A stretch of 64,000 bases of DNA from Gemmata massiliana. GTDB taxonomy: Bacteria > Planctomycetota > Planctomycetia > Gemmatales > Gemmataceae. Positions within the stretch are counted from its first letter, which is position 1. Every line of letters starts with the position of its first letter. Under the pieces are notes generated by a model, which was not told the DNA's origin, ran no database searches, and saw only the letters and a list, made by a program, of their open reading frames with translations. The stretch lies in contig NZ_LR593886.1 in the NCBI RefSeq assembly GCF_901538265.1, positions 5,415,738-5,479,737 on the forward strand. The letters run 5' to 3'. Made by a program: the position numbers and the translations under genes. Positions 37,814-47,088 of the stretch are shown here, in pieces.

Positions 37814-38758
37814 ATGATCGCAACCAACATTCTCGACCGGATCGGGAACACACCGCTCGTGCGGCTCGACCGGGTCGCACGCGGACTACCGGTTCCCGTT
37901 TACGGCAAGTCGGAGTTCCTCAACCCCGGCGGCAGCGTGAAGGATCGCCTCGCGCTCGCGCTGGTCACCGACGCCGAGCGCCGCGGGGTGCTACAGCCGG
38001 GCATGACGCTGGTCGAAGCGACAGCGGGCAACACGGGTGTCGGGCTGGCGCTGGTCGCAGCACACCGCGGGTACAAGCTCGCGTGCGTGATGCCGGAGAA
38101 GATGTCGGTCGATAAACGTTCCGCGCTCGCGGCTCTGGGCGCAGAAGTGATCGTTACCGCGAACGCGCCGCCCACTGATCCGCGAAACTTTCGGCGCGTG
38201 GCCGAGCGCCTGGCGACCGAACGGGGCTGGTTCCTAACTGACCAGTTTGGCAATCCGGCGAACACACGCATCCACGAACAGACCACCGGACCAGAGATCG
38301 TTGCGCAGTTGGGTGCGCAGCTCGGTGCGTTCGTGTGTGGCGTCGGAACCGGAGGAACGATTACCGGAGTCGGGCGGTATCTCAAAACTCACGCACCGGG
38401 CGCAAAAATCGTCTTAGCCGATCCTATCGGGTCGCGTTTGGCTCACCTCGTTGATGCTCATCATCCGGACCTCGACGCGAGTTACAAAGTTGAAGGGATC
38501 GGCGGTAGTGAAGCGACCGCAATACTCGACCTTAGCGTCATAGACGGGGCCGAACGAGTCAGCGATGAGGAGTCGTTCGCGATGACAAAACGCTTGATTT
38601 CTGAGGAAGGATTGCTCGTCGGTGGATCTTCGGGAACGGCTGTTGTGGCCGCCCTTCGGGTCGCGGCACGCGGGGACGTATCGGGACCAGTCGTAGCGAT
38701 CCTGGCGGATTCGTGGGATCGTTACTTCTCGGCTGCGTGGTTTCGCGCACACGAGTGA
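37814..38758 (+). CDS. cysK: PLP-dependent cysteine synthase
   Basis: The 314-residue cytoplasmic enzyme is a fold-type II PLP protein. The PLP lysine is Lys43 in NPGGSVKDR. EATAGNTGVGLAL is the substrate loop, DQFGNPANTRIHEQTTGPEI and CGVGTGGTITGVGRYLK (phosphate loop) match O-acetylserine sulfhydrylase/cystathionine beta-synthase. GGSSGTAVVAAL supplies the conserved Ser near the pyridine nitrogen. Length and the lack of C-terminal CBS domains favour cysteine synthase; a cystathionine-synthase role is possible. The ATG at 37814 begins the conserved IGNTPLVRL region; the upstream 12 codons are not needed. Confidence 0.9.
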   Translation: MIATNILDRIGNTPLVRLDRVARGLPVPVYGKSEFLNPGGSVKDRLALALVTDAERRGVLQPGMTLVEATAGNTGVGLALVAAHRGYKLACVMPEKMSVDKRSALAALGAEVIVTANAPPTDPRNFRRVAERLATERGWFLTDQFGNPANTRIHEQTTGPEIVAQLGAQLGAFVCGVGTGGTITGVGRYLKTHAPGAKIVLADPIGSRLAHLVDAHHPDLDASYKVEGIGGSEATAILDLSVIDGAERVSDEESFAMTKRLISEEGLLVGGSSGTAVVAALRVAARGDVSGPVVAILADSWDRYFSAAWFRAHE

Positions 38759-38942
38759 TGTAGCAAAATCTGACAGTTGAGAAGCGAGCTTCCTGATATG
38801 GGAACTGAGCTGCGCAATAAAGAAGTGTCGAGGCGATGTTAGACGAGCCTAACCGAGCAAAACGAGACGCAAAGAACGCAAAAACGGCCAGGAAATGTAC
38901 AGAACGACCAATAGTTAGCCAAAATGGGGCCGGAAAAAGAAA

Positions 38943-39002
38943 ATGGGCGGGATAAACCGCCGTGGATCGTCGCCCATTCAATCCACGTTAGTTATCCCGC
39001 CC
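38943..39002. repeat. Interrupted palindrome between cysK and uup
   Basis: Outer arms TGGGCGGGATAA (38943-38954) and its exact complement (38991-39002) enclose inner arms CGTGGAT (38960-38966) and ATCCACG (38980-38986). The whole can fold as one long hairpin with small bulges. It lies in the 297-base gap between two convergent genes, which holds no gene. It could stop transcription from both sides or be a repeat element. Confidence 0.8.
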
Positions 39003-39055
39003 ACTAATGATTATGCACTCGGTGTGCCAATCGCGAAATTCTTTGTCGCGCGGGC

Positions 39056-40864
39056 CTAACTCCCTCCGCGCTTGGCTTCGAGTTCCTGCCACCGCGTGTA
39101 GAGTTTCTCCACTACGGCTTGCGCCTCTTCGAGCGCCTTGCACGCCGCGGTGAGCGCGACGTGGTTACTGCCCGCGTTCGCGACCTCCTGTTCGCGTGTG
39201 GCCACCGCTTCCTCCGCGGTGACAATCGCGGCCTCGATCCCATCCCATTCCTGCTGTTCCTTGAAGCTCAGTTTCTTCGGCTTCGCGGCCGGAGGAGTGG
39301 GGGCCTTCTTCACCGGCGCGACGGGCGCGGGCTTCGCCGCTTCGGTCGCGCGCTCAAAGGACGTCAGCCACTGACCGACGCTACCGTACTTCGCGGACCC
39401 ACCAAGTCCGTCGAGGCCGATCACTTCGGTACACAGCCGGTCCATGAGGTCACGGTCGTGAGTCACGAGGATCACCGCCCCGGGGAACTCGTCGAGGCTG
39501 TCTTCCAGGGCTTCGAGCGACGGAATGTCGAGGTCGTTCGTCGGTTCGTCGAGCAGGAGCAGGTCCGCGGGTTTCAGCATGAGTTGAGCGATCCGTACCC
39601 GCGCCCGTTCGCCCCCGGAAAGCGCGCTCATTTCGACATCGAGCTGATCCGGGCGGAACAGGAACCGTTGCGCCCATCCGCCGACGTGGAGCTGTCGCCC
39701 GTTGAACGTCACCGTGTCGCTGTTCGGGCTGAGCGCGGTGCGAAGTGGAACCGTAAGATCGAGCGTCGAGCGCCCCTGCTCGAACGTCACCACGCGCAAC
39801 CCGTCCGCGCGCGTCACCACTCCCTGGTCCGACTCGATTTCGCCCGCGAGTGCCTTCAGCAGCGTACTTTTGCCGCTCCCGTTCGGCCCCAGAAGTCCGA
39901 GCCGCGTGCCCGGGCTGACGATCAGGTCCAGCCCACTGAAAAGCGGGCGCCCGCCAAGAGCCTTGCCGATGCCGGTCGCCGTGAGAAGTTTCTTCGTCTG
40001 CCGACCGGTTCCGGCGAAGTCGATCGCCGCCGTTCCCGCCGCGGCAGTGCGGTAGTTCAGTTCGGCGAGTTCGTCGCGGCGCGCGGCGGCCTCGCCGATG
40101 CGCGAGCGCGATTTCTTCCGCTGGGCGGATTCCTTGCGCCCGAGCCACTCGGTTTCGCGCCGGACCTGGTTAGCGACAGCGTCGCGCTGCCGCGCCTGCG
40201 CTTCGAGGAACGCATCGCGCTTGTCGGCGAAGTCGTCGAACGCGCCCGCGACCCGGAACGCGCCCCCGGGGTACACGCGGCTCACTTCCAGGATCTCGTC
40301 GGACACGGCCCGGAGGAACGCACGGTCGTGAGTGGCCACGAGGTACGCGAACGGTGCCGCACGCAGGAGGCGCTCGAGCCACACCACGCCGGGCAGGTCG
40401 AGGTGGTTCGTCGGTTCGTCCATGAGGAGCAGGTCGGGTTCGCGCACCAGTTCGCGCGCGATCGAGAGTCGCTTGCGCCACCCGCCGGAGAGCGTATCGG
40501 CGCGCACGTCGAAGTCCTCGAACCCGACTTGGGTGAGCGTGATCGCGGTGCGAGTTTCGCGCTCGTGGTCCTCGAGGTTCTCGCCCACAAGGGCCGTCAT
40601 CAGAACGTCTTGGGCGCTCTGCCCCGGTTCAAAGACGTCGTCCTGTGTGAGGTACCCGACGCGCACGCCCCTGCGCGCGGTCCGCGTCCCGCTATCGGGG
40701 ACTTCGATTCCGGCGAGAATCTTCAAGAGCGTCGATTTCCCCGCTCCGTTGGGACCGATAAGCCCGACGCGCTCGCCCGCGCGGAGTTCGACCGAAAGCC
40801 CCTCGAACAGCGGCCTCGGGCCGTAGCTCTTACTCAGTTCTTGAGCGGACAGCAGCAACGACAT
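39056..40864 (-). CDS. uup: ABC-F ATPase, Uup type
   Basis: The 602-residue soluble protein has two ABC ATPase domains and no membrane part. Domain 1: Walker A GPNGAGKST (about 38-46), signature LSGGWRKRL, Walker B LLLMDEPTNHLD. A charged interdomain linker contains RKESAQRKKSRSRIGEAAAR. Domain 2: GPNGSGKST, LSGGERARVRIAQLML, LLLLDEPTNDLD. A Lys/Pro linker leads to a C-terminal coiled coil (WDGIEAAIVTAEEAVATREQ), the hallmark of Uup within ABC-F. Family members act on ribosomes or, for Uup, also bind DNA junctions. The ATG at 40864 gives the conserved MSLLLSAQELSKSYG start. Confidence 0.92.
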   Translation of the reverse strand: MSLLLSAQELSKSYGPRPLFEGLSVELRAGERVGLIGPNGAGKSTLLKILAGIEVPDSGTRTARRGVRVGYLTQDDVFEPGQSAQDVLMTALVGENLEDHERETRTAITLTQVGFEDFDVRADTLSGGWRKRLSIARELVREPDLLLMDEPTNHLDLPGVVWLERLLRAAPFAYLVATHDRAFLRAVSDEILEVSRVYPGGAFRVAGAFDDFADKRDAFLEAQARQRDAVANQVRRETEWLGRKESAQRKKSRSRIGEAAARRDELAELNYRTAAAGTAAIDFAGTGRQTKKLLTATGIGKALGGRPLFSGLDLIVSPGTRLGLLGPNGSGKSTLLKALAGEIESDQGVVTRADGLRVVTFEQGRSTLDLTVPLRTALSPNSDTVTFNGRQLHVGGWAQRFLFRPDQLDVEMSALSGGERARVRIAQLMLKPADLLLLDEPTNDLDIPSLEALEDSLDEFPGAVILVTHDRDLMDRLCTEVIGLDGLGGSAKYGSVGQWLTSFERATEAAKPAPVAPVKKAPTPPAAKPKKLSFKEQQEWDGIEAAIVTAEEAVATREQEVANAGSNHVALTAACKALEEAQAVVEKLYTRWQELEAKRGGS

Positions 40865-40957
40865 AATTCGTTCCGGAAGGTCGAGGCGCGAACAATCCGA
40901 GTTTTCTTACGGTTCGCGACCGCCCCACGCAACGAAGTTGTGCCCCCGGAACGGGCC

Positions 40958-41803
40958 TTACGCTTTCACGAGCCGGAAGACGGTGATTTCGGGGCGCACG
41001 TTGAACCGCACCCGGAGCAGGTGTCCCAACCCGCGGTTGATGTACAGCGAGCGCCCGTCCCCGAGGTCGAACGCCCCCGACGTGTAGCGCTGGTTCGATA
41101 CGGGAAGTAGCGGCGGGGCCAGAAACGGCGGTTTGCACTGCCCGCCGTGCGTGTGCCCGGAGAGAATCCACCCCTGGTACCGGCCCCAATCCACCGGAGA
41201 ATCTACGGCGTCGGGATTGTGGCACAGCACCACGGCCGGTTCGTCGGCGGTCAACGTTGGAAGCACGGCCGCGGGACGGAAGTTCGGTCCCCATTTGTCG
41301 TCCACACCAACGAGGCGAAGCCCCGCGACGACCTGACTCGTGTTCCGCAACACGGTAACGCCCGCGTCCGTCAGCCGGCGCACGAGTCGGTCCGCGATGC
41401 GCGAATCGGACCAACGCTCGCCGTAATCGTGGTTCCCCAGCACCGCGAACGTGCCCAGAGGTGGCGCGGCGAGCGACTCGAACACGCGCGCCACTTCCTC
41501 AATGCGCTCCGAACTTGCCTGACTCATGAAATCGCCCGTGACAGCGACCAGATCGGGCTGAAGGGCGGACAGTTCCCGTAAGCACGCGGAGAGGTAGTCC
41601 GAATCGACTCGCGGGCACACATGGAGATCGCTCACTTGCGCCAGCGTCTTGCCGTCCAACTCCGGCGGCAAATTGTGAACCGGCATCTCGCGCTGCACGA
41701 CCGTCACCAAGTGCGGTTCGATGCGCCAGGTCCACACTCCGACGCCCAGCGCTGCGGCGCCAAGTCCCAATACGAACCGGCGGCGCGTCAATCGAATTTT
41801 CAT
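40958..41803 (-). CDS. Exported calcineurin-like metallophosphoesterase
   Basis: The 281-residue protein has a signal sequence with a twin-Arg look (LTRRRFVLGLGAAALGVGVW). The metal-binding set of the calcineurin-like family is complete: QVSDLHVCP, VAVTGDFMSQ, VLGNHDYGER, CHNPDAVD and LSGHTHGGQ. These bind two metals for phosphoester hydrolysis. The family branch with one N-terminal helix (YkuE/YaeI-like) acts on membrane-bound phospholipids such as UDP-diacylglucosamine analogues, which would fit an envelope role. It lies 93 bases downstream of uup in the same direction order but is not overlapping. Confidence 0.9.
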   Translation of the reverse strand: MKIRLTRRRFVLGLGAAALGVGVWTWRIEPHLVTVVQREMPVHNLPPELDGKTLAQVSDLHVCPRVDSDYLSACLRELSALQPDLVAVTGDFMSQASSERIEEVARVFESLAAPPLGTFAVLGNHDYGERWSDSRIADRLVRRLTDAGVTVLRNTSQVVAGLRLVGVDDKWGPNFRPAAVLPTLTADEPAVVLCHNPDAVDSPVDWGRYQGWILSGHTHGGQCKPPFLAPPLLPVSNQRYTSGAFDLGDGRSLYINRGLGHLLRVRFNVRPEITVFRLVKA

Positions 41804-41868
41804 GGGCGCTCCATCGCTTCGGGCCAGAAACAGCCACCCGATTTGTACCCACCAAAAGACGGCTCATC

Positions 41869-44800
41869 CTACCCACGGGCAGAGAACGTACACAACTGCG
41901 ACACGGAGTCGGCCGAACCGTCGCGGAGCCAGCCGTCGAGTTGCGCCGGGTCTTTGAGTTGCTGCCCGCGCGCCCGCGGGACCGCCACGAACCCGCAGTC
42001 CACGCCGTCCACCGCGGTCATGTCGCCCCACAGTTTCTCGAACTGGCACACCGGGTACACGTCCTCGTGCCCGTGCCCCCAGCGCTTCTTCACGTCTTTC
42101 AATGTCACGTAGGTCGGCAGGCGCGTCGCCATCTGATTCACAGCGGCCCCCACTCGCGCGATGTCGTTCAGGTCATTCCGCGTGAGACCGAAGAAATTCA
42201 GGAGGCCGTCGATGTCCACCCACGTCGTCAGCGAGTTGTAGTAGGTGAGCGTGAACTCTTCTTCTTCGCGGGGCATCGCCAGCCCTTCGAGAATCCGCAC
42301 CCGACCGTTCACGCGCGCCAGTCCGCCTCCTCGATCTTCGAGCCGCCGACCGATCGCCTCGAACGTGAGCTGTCGACCCGATTCGAGGTGCAGCCCCAGG
42401 ATCGCGGGGTCGAGATCGGCACCGAGCGTATCCACGTTGTGAACGAGCAGCGTTTTCAGTTGCGGGCGCTCGGCGAGTAAGTCGCGCAGCACGCCGTTTC
42501 GCAGTAAATTGGGCACCTCGTACCAGTGGCCGACCGGGTGCAGGCACTGGAGCGGTTCGTTATCGGTATAGTCCGCCCCCTCCCCCGCCCCGCGCGCCCA
42601 ACCGATCAACGCGGCGTGGGCGCTCTCGCGCACGCGCTGTTTGCGCTCGTCGAGCACCTGATGTGCAGTTTCTTCCCACGCGAACCGCAAGTCGCGCTCC
42701 ATCGGAACGAGTCGCAACCCCACGGACAGCCCGCGAGAGAGCCGCACCGGTCCCGCGTACCCGTAAGATCGGTTCGCTTCCAGGTGAGCGGCGATCGGTT
42801 CGTGCGTGAGGTAACCCGTGGTGAAGACGTGCGGCACCGGCGCGCCGAACGTGTTCGAGATGCGCTGACTCTTCGCGAGGTGGATTTCGAGGAACGTGCG
42901 GTGGTGCCCGCCGAGCCGCGCGAACGGGTGCAGCGCCTTCACCACACCCGCGCCCTGGGTCCACCGGCTGCCCGCGCCGGCCGCCAGCGTCACCACCGCG
43001 ACCTCGCCTGCTGCCAGTGCCGCGCGTCCGCGTGCCTCGTGTGCCGCACTCAACCCCGCACGCGCATCGACCACGTCGCCCGCGCGCACATCCTCCACCA
43101 CGGTCGAAGCCGGGAGCCGGTTCAGCGCGAGGCCGATCAGTCCGCGACGCAGGTCGGCCCGGATGCGCTCGTGCTGCTCGCGGTCGAAGCCGTTCGCGGC
43201 GAGCAGCTCGGCGATATTTCCACTCTTGGTGGGCGAGTTCGGCGCACTGGGCAACATGCGGTCGAAGAGTGATTCCACCAACCCGGACAGATCCGGATTG
43301 CGGCGCGCGGCCAGCCCCACGCGATCGAGTTCCGCGCGCTTGGACGCGGGCACGGAGCGCGGGTCTTCGCGCAACCAGCGCGGCACCAGGAGCGCGTAGT
43401 ACCCGCGCGGCAACAGTGCCTCGTCGAGCGGAAGTAGATCGGCGGTGGTGCCGTTCGGGTTGATCGCGAAATCGTAAACGACCGGCTCCATCGCGAACGG
43501 CAAGCTCGTTCGCAGCGCGTTCCGCAAGCGGCTCATTTCGGCACGCAGATAGGTTTGGGCTTCGCGCTTGCGATTCGGCGCGACCATGAACCCCATCCCG
43601 CCGCCGGACATCCCCCCGAGCATCCAGAAGCCCCAGAAATCCGCCCCAAACTGCGCCCGCGCGGACGCGATCAGCGCCTCCGTGAAGGCGTTCGTCGCGG
43701 CCGGTATGACCGTTTGGATCGGCCCCGCGAAGTTCCGCGTCGTGGCGCCACCGAGTAGTTTCACGTCGCCACTTTGCAGGTGCCCCGCGATCTCGTCGAA
43801 GATCCCGAGCGCCTCCTGGCGCGCGGTCCACTCGCGCTCTTCGCGTAACAGGTATTTTTCTGTGACCATCTCCAGAACCGGGCCGACGTTTTGGGCCATC
43901 CCGCCGTGAACGAGTACCAGACTGTCTTCGAGGCGCTGGCGCGCTTCGGGCGGCACGCGATCCGGGCCGAGAACCGTGTGGCGCGGGAGGAGCCGCCCGC
44001 GGCTAACACCGAACTCCGGATCGCCCTCGGCCGAAAAAGTGCCTTCAATGAGCTTGATCCCGGGCCACACCCCGCCCGAATCCTGCCACCCGCCACCGGA
44101 CCCGCCGATCCACTCGCCCAGGATCGCACGGGCCGCGACGAGCCGGCGCTCGGACTCGGTCAGCCCGCCGGTCAGTGCCTTCGCCTGCCCGGTCGCGCGC
44201 ATGCACACGGCAATGAGTGCCGCGAGCAGGTTCGTCGACACTGCGAGCCGCGAACCCTTCGGGATGTCGTTTACGACGCTAACGAGTTCGATGCCCAGCC
44301 CCGGCCCGACCTGTGCGGCGAGTACCTGCTTCAACTCCTGACGCACACCTTCCAGCCCGGGCGGAATCAAACCCGACGCAATCACCGCCGCTTTCAGCAG
44401 CCCCAAGTAATCGCGTGCGAAGTCGAACACCTCGGCGAGCGATTTTACGTCAGCGGCGGCGTCCAGGTCGACGCTAACGAGGCGCAAGACCGGCTCGTCG
44501 ATCACGCGGAAGTAGACCTCGATGGGCGGGCGCGGGTGCGCGTCGCGCCCGTTCACCCCGAGGTCGATCGACACGTTCAGCACGCGCGCGCCTTCGGGGT
44601 AGTCCATCCCGAGGAAAAAGATGTCGCTCCAGCACGAGTGCGAGAGGTCCATGCGCACCGGCGTGCGCTCGCGCAGCACCGGGAACGCCCCGCCCGGCGT
44701 TGCCCGCGTGCGCAATTCGGGGCGCACGCGGAGCGGGTGTTCGCCCGCGGAACCGGTGCGGAACATCCAGCGGTTCCCCGCCGCACCGCGAACGCTGGCG

Positions 44801-45192
44801 CGCACCTGATCCGCCAGCGTCTGGAACGCGAGCGCGTGGTGCGCAACGGCCAGCGCGCTACAAACGGGATCGCTCGGCCCGCTGGCCTGTTCTTCCGCAC
44901 GAAACAGGCGCACGGCCTCATCGAAGCGCCGGGCCAACAGGCGCTCGACACCGGCGTAGGGAATGCGCCCGCTGGTCGGGAGTTCCGGGCGCGCGGGCAA
45001 GTGGAACCGGTCAATCGCGTAGAGGAAGAACAGCGCGCGCACGCGGTCGTAGAGGTTCGCGCTGGCGCGCCGGAACCGGTCGAGCGCGTCGCGCTCCGCG
45101 AGAAGCTCGTGGTAGCTCAGTTTGCGACACGCGACCGCCAGCGGCGTGTTGCGCACGACAGGATCGGAAGACGTGATGATGTCGAGGAGCAT
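41869..45192 (-). CDS. Fusion of fucokinase-like GHMP kinase and UDPGP-type nucleotidyltransferase
   Basis: The 1107-residue cytoplasmic protein joins two enzymes that would work in series. Residues about 1-170 are a helical region; about 170-600 are a GHMP kinase with [11 protein letters not shown], the ATP loop [12 protein letters not shown] (309-320), the fucokinase-type [17 protein letters not shown] (364-380) and [12 protein letters not shown] (526-537). Residues about 730-1100 resemble UTP:sugar-1-phosphate uridylyltransferases: LAAGAGSRW and VVKALHPF (736-757), [15 protein letters not shown] monosaccharide would be phosphorylated at C1 and then activated to a nucleotide sugar. Domain order is opposite to the bacterial Fkp bifunctional protein. 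The substrate is unknown. It lies 45 bases downstream of the GalU-like gene. Confidence 0.8.
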   Translation of the reverse strand: MLLDIITSSDPVVRNTPLAVACRKLSYHELLAERDALDRFRRASANLYDRVRALFFLYAIDRFHLPARPELPTSGRIPYAGVERLLARRFDEAVRLFRAEEQASGPSDPVCSALAVAHHALAFQTLADQVRASVRGAAGNRWMFRTGSAGEHPLRVRPELRTRATPGGAFPVLRERTPVRMDLSHSCWSDIFFLGMDYPEGARVLNVSIDLGVNGRDAHPRPPIEVYFRVIDEPVLRLVSVDLDAAADVKSLAEVFDFARDYLGLLKAAVIASGLIPPGLEGVRQELKQVLAAQVGPGLGIELVSVVNDIPKGSRLAVSTNLLAALIAVCMRATGQAKALTGGLTESERRLVAARAILGEWIGGSGGGWQDSGGVWPGIKLIEGTFSAEGDPEFGVSRGRLLPRHTVLGPDRVPPEARQRLEDSLVLVHGGMAQNVGPVLEMVTEKYLLREEREWTARQEALGIFDEIAGHLQSGDVKLLGGATTRNFAGPIQTVIPAATNAFTEALIASARAQFGADFWGFWMLGGMSGGGMGFMVAPNRKREAQTYLRAEMSRLRNALRTSLPFAMEPVVYDFAINPNGTTADLLPLDEALLPRGYYALLVPRWLREDPRSVPASKRAELDRVGLAARRNPDLSGLVESLFDRMLPSAPNSPTKSGNIAELLAANGFDREQHERIRADLRRGLIGLALNRLPASTVVEDVRAGDVVDARAGLSAAHEARGRAALAAGEVAVVTLAAGAGSRWTQGAGVVKALHPFARLGGHHRTFLEIHLAKSQRISNTFGAPVPHVFTTGYLTHEPIAAHLEANRSYGYAGPVRLSRGLSVGLRLVPMERDLRFAWEETAHQVLDERKQRVRESAHAALIGWARGAGEGADYTDNEPLQCLHPVGHWYEVPNLLRNGVLRDLLAERPQLKTLLVHNVDTLGADLDPAILGLHLESGRQLTFEAIGRRLEDRGGGLARVNGRVRILEGLAMPREEEEFTLTYYNSLTTWVDIDGLLNFFGLTRNDLNDIARVGAAVNQMATRLPTYVTLKDVKKRWGHGHEDVYPVCQFEKLWGDMTAVDGVDCGFVAVPRARGQQLKDPAQLDGWLRDGSADSVSQLCTFSARG

Positions 45193-45237
45193 ACGGGTCC
45201 GTGCAAATGAGAGTGGTCGCCCAAGTCTTCAGGCGCC

Positions 45238-46095
45238 TCATTCAGAGTGGGCGCTGTTCCGCTGCGCGAGCAAGTCGACGATTTGAGCCAGGATCTTCTC
45301 GCGATCCACGCCGTCGAGTGCCAGCGCAAGTTGGGCCGTGAGGAGCCCGTACTTCAGCCCGATGTTGTGGCGCTGACCAGCCACTTCGAGTGCAAGATAG
45401 CGTTCACGTCGGGCGAGTTCGGCCAGTGTGGACGACAGATCCAGCGGGCGCCCGCCACGGCCCAGCGCCGCTTGTTCAGCAAGGATGTCCATCACCAGCG
45501 GCGTGAACACGTGAATTCCGAAGAAACACAGATAGAAGCCGGCTCGCACTCCGGGCACAGAGAGTACCTGTTCGGCTTCGCTGGGAGTGGGCTTTTCGAG
45601 AACGTGCTGGATTTCGTAGAGATCCGGGCGCTGCGCGACTCGGCGCCCGCCGACGGTCCCGTAGAACCGCAGCACGCTCTCGCGCGTGGGTTGCACGGCC
45701 GATACCGCGCACCCTTCTGCTCGCGCCAGGTCCGCCACTTGCCGCGCGGACCGCGTCGCACCGCGGGCGACGTACAGGTGGTCGCTCACAAGGTGAAGGA
45801 ACGGTTGCCCGGCGGTGAACTGGCGCGCGAGCAACACCGCGTGCCCGTAACCGAGCGGTTCGGGTTGGGTGACAAAGGTGAGGAGCGGGGCGTGTGCCCC
45901 GGCCGCAGCACGGTACACTGGTTCGTCGCCAGGTGCGGTCACCAGGCAGACGGCCTCAGCCCCAGCATCCACGACTTCGTCGAGGATGATTTCCAGGGCT
46001 TTTTTCTCGACGCCGTCCCGGTCGACCAGCGATTGAGCGGGTAGCCCGCGCTGCCCGCGCCCGGCGGTGGTAATAACCGCCTTGGTGATTTTCAT
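45238..46095 (-). CDS. GalU-like sugar nucleotidyltransferase with altered N-terminal motif
   Basis: The 285-residue protein starts at ATG 46095 (MKITKAVITTAGRGQRGLPA). The NTP-transferase fold is clear: SDHLYVARG provides the metal Asp, VLEKPTPSEAE the GalU-like Glu-Lys-Pro, and GFYLCFFGIHVFTPLVMDIL the sugar side; HNIGLKYGLLTAQLAL matches the GalU C-terminus. The N-terminal GTRxLPATKxxPKE signature reads GQRGLPAQSLVDRD, losing the usual lysines, so activity or specificity may differ. It is first in a two-gene operon with the kinase-nucleotidyltransferase fusion, perhaps as a subunit or a second activation enzyme. The longer frame to 46179 is rejected. Confidence 0.8.
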   Translation of the reverse strand: MKITKAVITTAGRGQRGLPAQSLVDRDGVEKKALEIILDEVVDAGAEAVCLVTAPGDEPVYRAAAGAHAPLLTFVTQPEPLGYGHAVLLARQFTAGQPFLHLVSDHLYVARGATRSARQVADLARAEGCAVSAVQPTRESVLRFYGTVGGRRVAQRPDLYEIQHVLEKPTPSEAEQVLSVPGVRAGFYLCFFGIHVFTPLVMDILAEQAALGRGGRPLDLSSTLAELARRERYLALEVAGQRHNIGLKYGLLTAQLALALDGVDREKILAQIVDLLAQRNSAHSE

Positions 46096-46279
46096 CGTAC
46101 CGCACTCATCGAATGAAGAAACGCCCGCGACGGGTAGGAATAGGCACCGGGAACTGAGAAAGAAAGGGCCGCGCGACACACGATCGGAAACGAGTTGCGC
46201 TGATTGCGGTAAGGGAACTGCTCGAACTGTCTGCTCCCGCGTCGCGTAGGTGAACTAATTCGATGCGCGAGGGCACCCG

Positions 46280-46618
46280 ATGGGAGAGCTACGGCCGATT
46301 AACGTGATTGTGCTCGGTTTGATGGGACTGTTCGTCGCAACCTTGATCGGGATCGGGATTGCCAAAGCCCGACGCGGAGACGCGCACGCCAGTCGCGAAC
46401 TGGAGCGCATCCCGCGCGTGATGGCCGCGGAAGCCGATTTAACCCTTACTGACTGGTTTCGAAATATGGACCGGGACGCCGACGGGAAACTAACCCGAGC
46501 CGAGTTCCTGGGGACCGACGAACAGTTCAAGCGAATTGATACCAACGGTAACGGTGAGATCTCACCTACCGAGGCCCGCGCCGCGGACGAATGGTTCCGC
46601 AAGTCGGTGCCTGACTAA
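46280..46618 (+). CDS. Membrane-anchored EF-hand protein
   Basis: The 112-residue protein has an N-terminal membrane helix (INVIVLGLMGLFVATLIGIG) and two EF-hand loops, DRDADGKLTRAE and DTNGNGEISPTE, the second followed by helix-forming residues. Both loops keep the acidic 1, 3, 5 and 12 positions, so calcium binding is likely. EF-hand proteins are abundant in planctomycetes. The ATG at 46280 is the most upstream start and lies 20 bases after the non-coding gap. The calcium domain's side of the membrane is not certain. Confidence 0.8.
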   Translation: MGELRPINVIVLGLMGLFVATLIGIGIAKARRGDAHASRELERIPRVMAAEADLTLTDWFRNMDRDADGKLTRAEFLGTDEQFKRIDTNGNGEISPTEARAADEWFRKSVPD

Positions 46619-46652
46619 ATCACTTTCCAGACTGGCTCATTCGGTACCGCGC

Positions 46653-46859
46653 CTAATTCTTCAAAGAACTCGTCGTTGCGGAACTAATGTGAAGCCACTT
46701 TCCGCACTTCTCGCACGTGAGCACGCGAACGATCGAGCGCCCCTGCGTCTCCTGGCGGATCGGGCTGGACCACGTTTCACATGTAGGGCACGGCTCGCCC
46801 CCACGAACGCGGAAAATTCCACTACTATGCGCCGGTTTGTGTTGTTTTTGTGCGAACAT
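46653..46859 (-). CDS. Small zinc-ribbon protein
   Basis: The 68-residue product starts at ATG 46859, chosen because GGAGG stands seven bases upstream. CPTCETW and, 21 residues later, CEKCGKW form a two-CxxC zinc ribbon. The rest is basic and polar with a short tail. The role is unknown; such ribbons bind nucleic acid or protein. It is convergent with the EF-hand gene, 34 bases away. Confidence 0.7.
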   Translation of the reverse strand: MFAQKQHKPAHSSGIFRVRGGEPCPTCETWSSPIRQETQGRSIVRVLTCEKCGKWLHISSATTSSLKN

Positions 46860-47088
46860 GTGCCACCTCCGTTGGGCACTCAACACTAGAGCAGGTTCTG
46901 TACCCGCATCAGCTTCTACTGGGAAATTCGGGCCGTCTTTCAAAACCTCTCTCGGTTCGACTCAATTCTTCGCGCCCGGAACAATCGCACGGGCGTCTGC
47001 CCCACGCGAACAGATTCCAGGTGCGTTCACTGGATGAATCGGGATAATTGATTCCCGGGCTACCACTCTCGCTGCCGGGGTGCTCGCG

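Noticed and set aside
39119..41110. A 663-codon plus-strand frame opposite uup and the phosphoesterase
   Set aside because: It spans two recognised genes on the other strand and encodes no motif.
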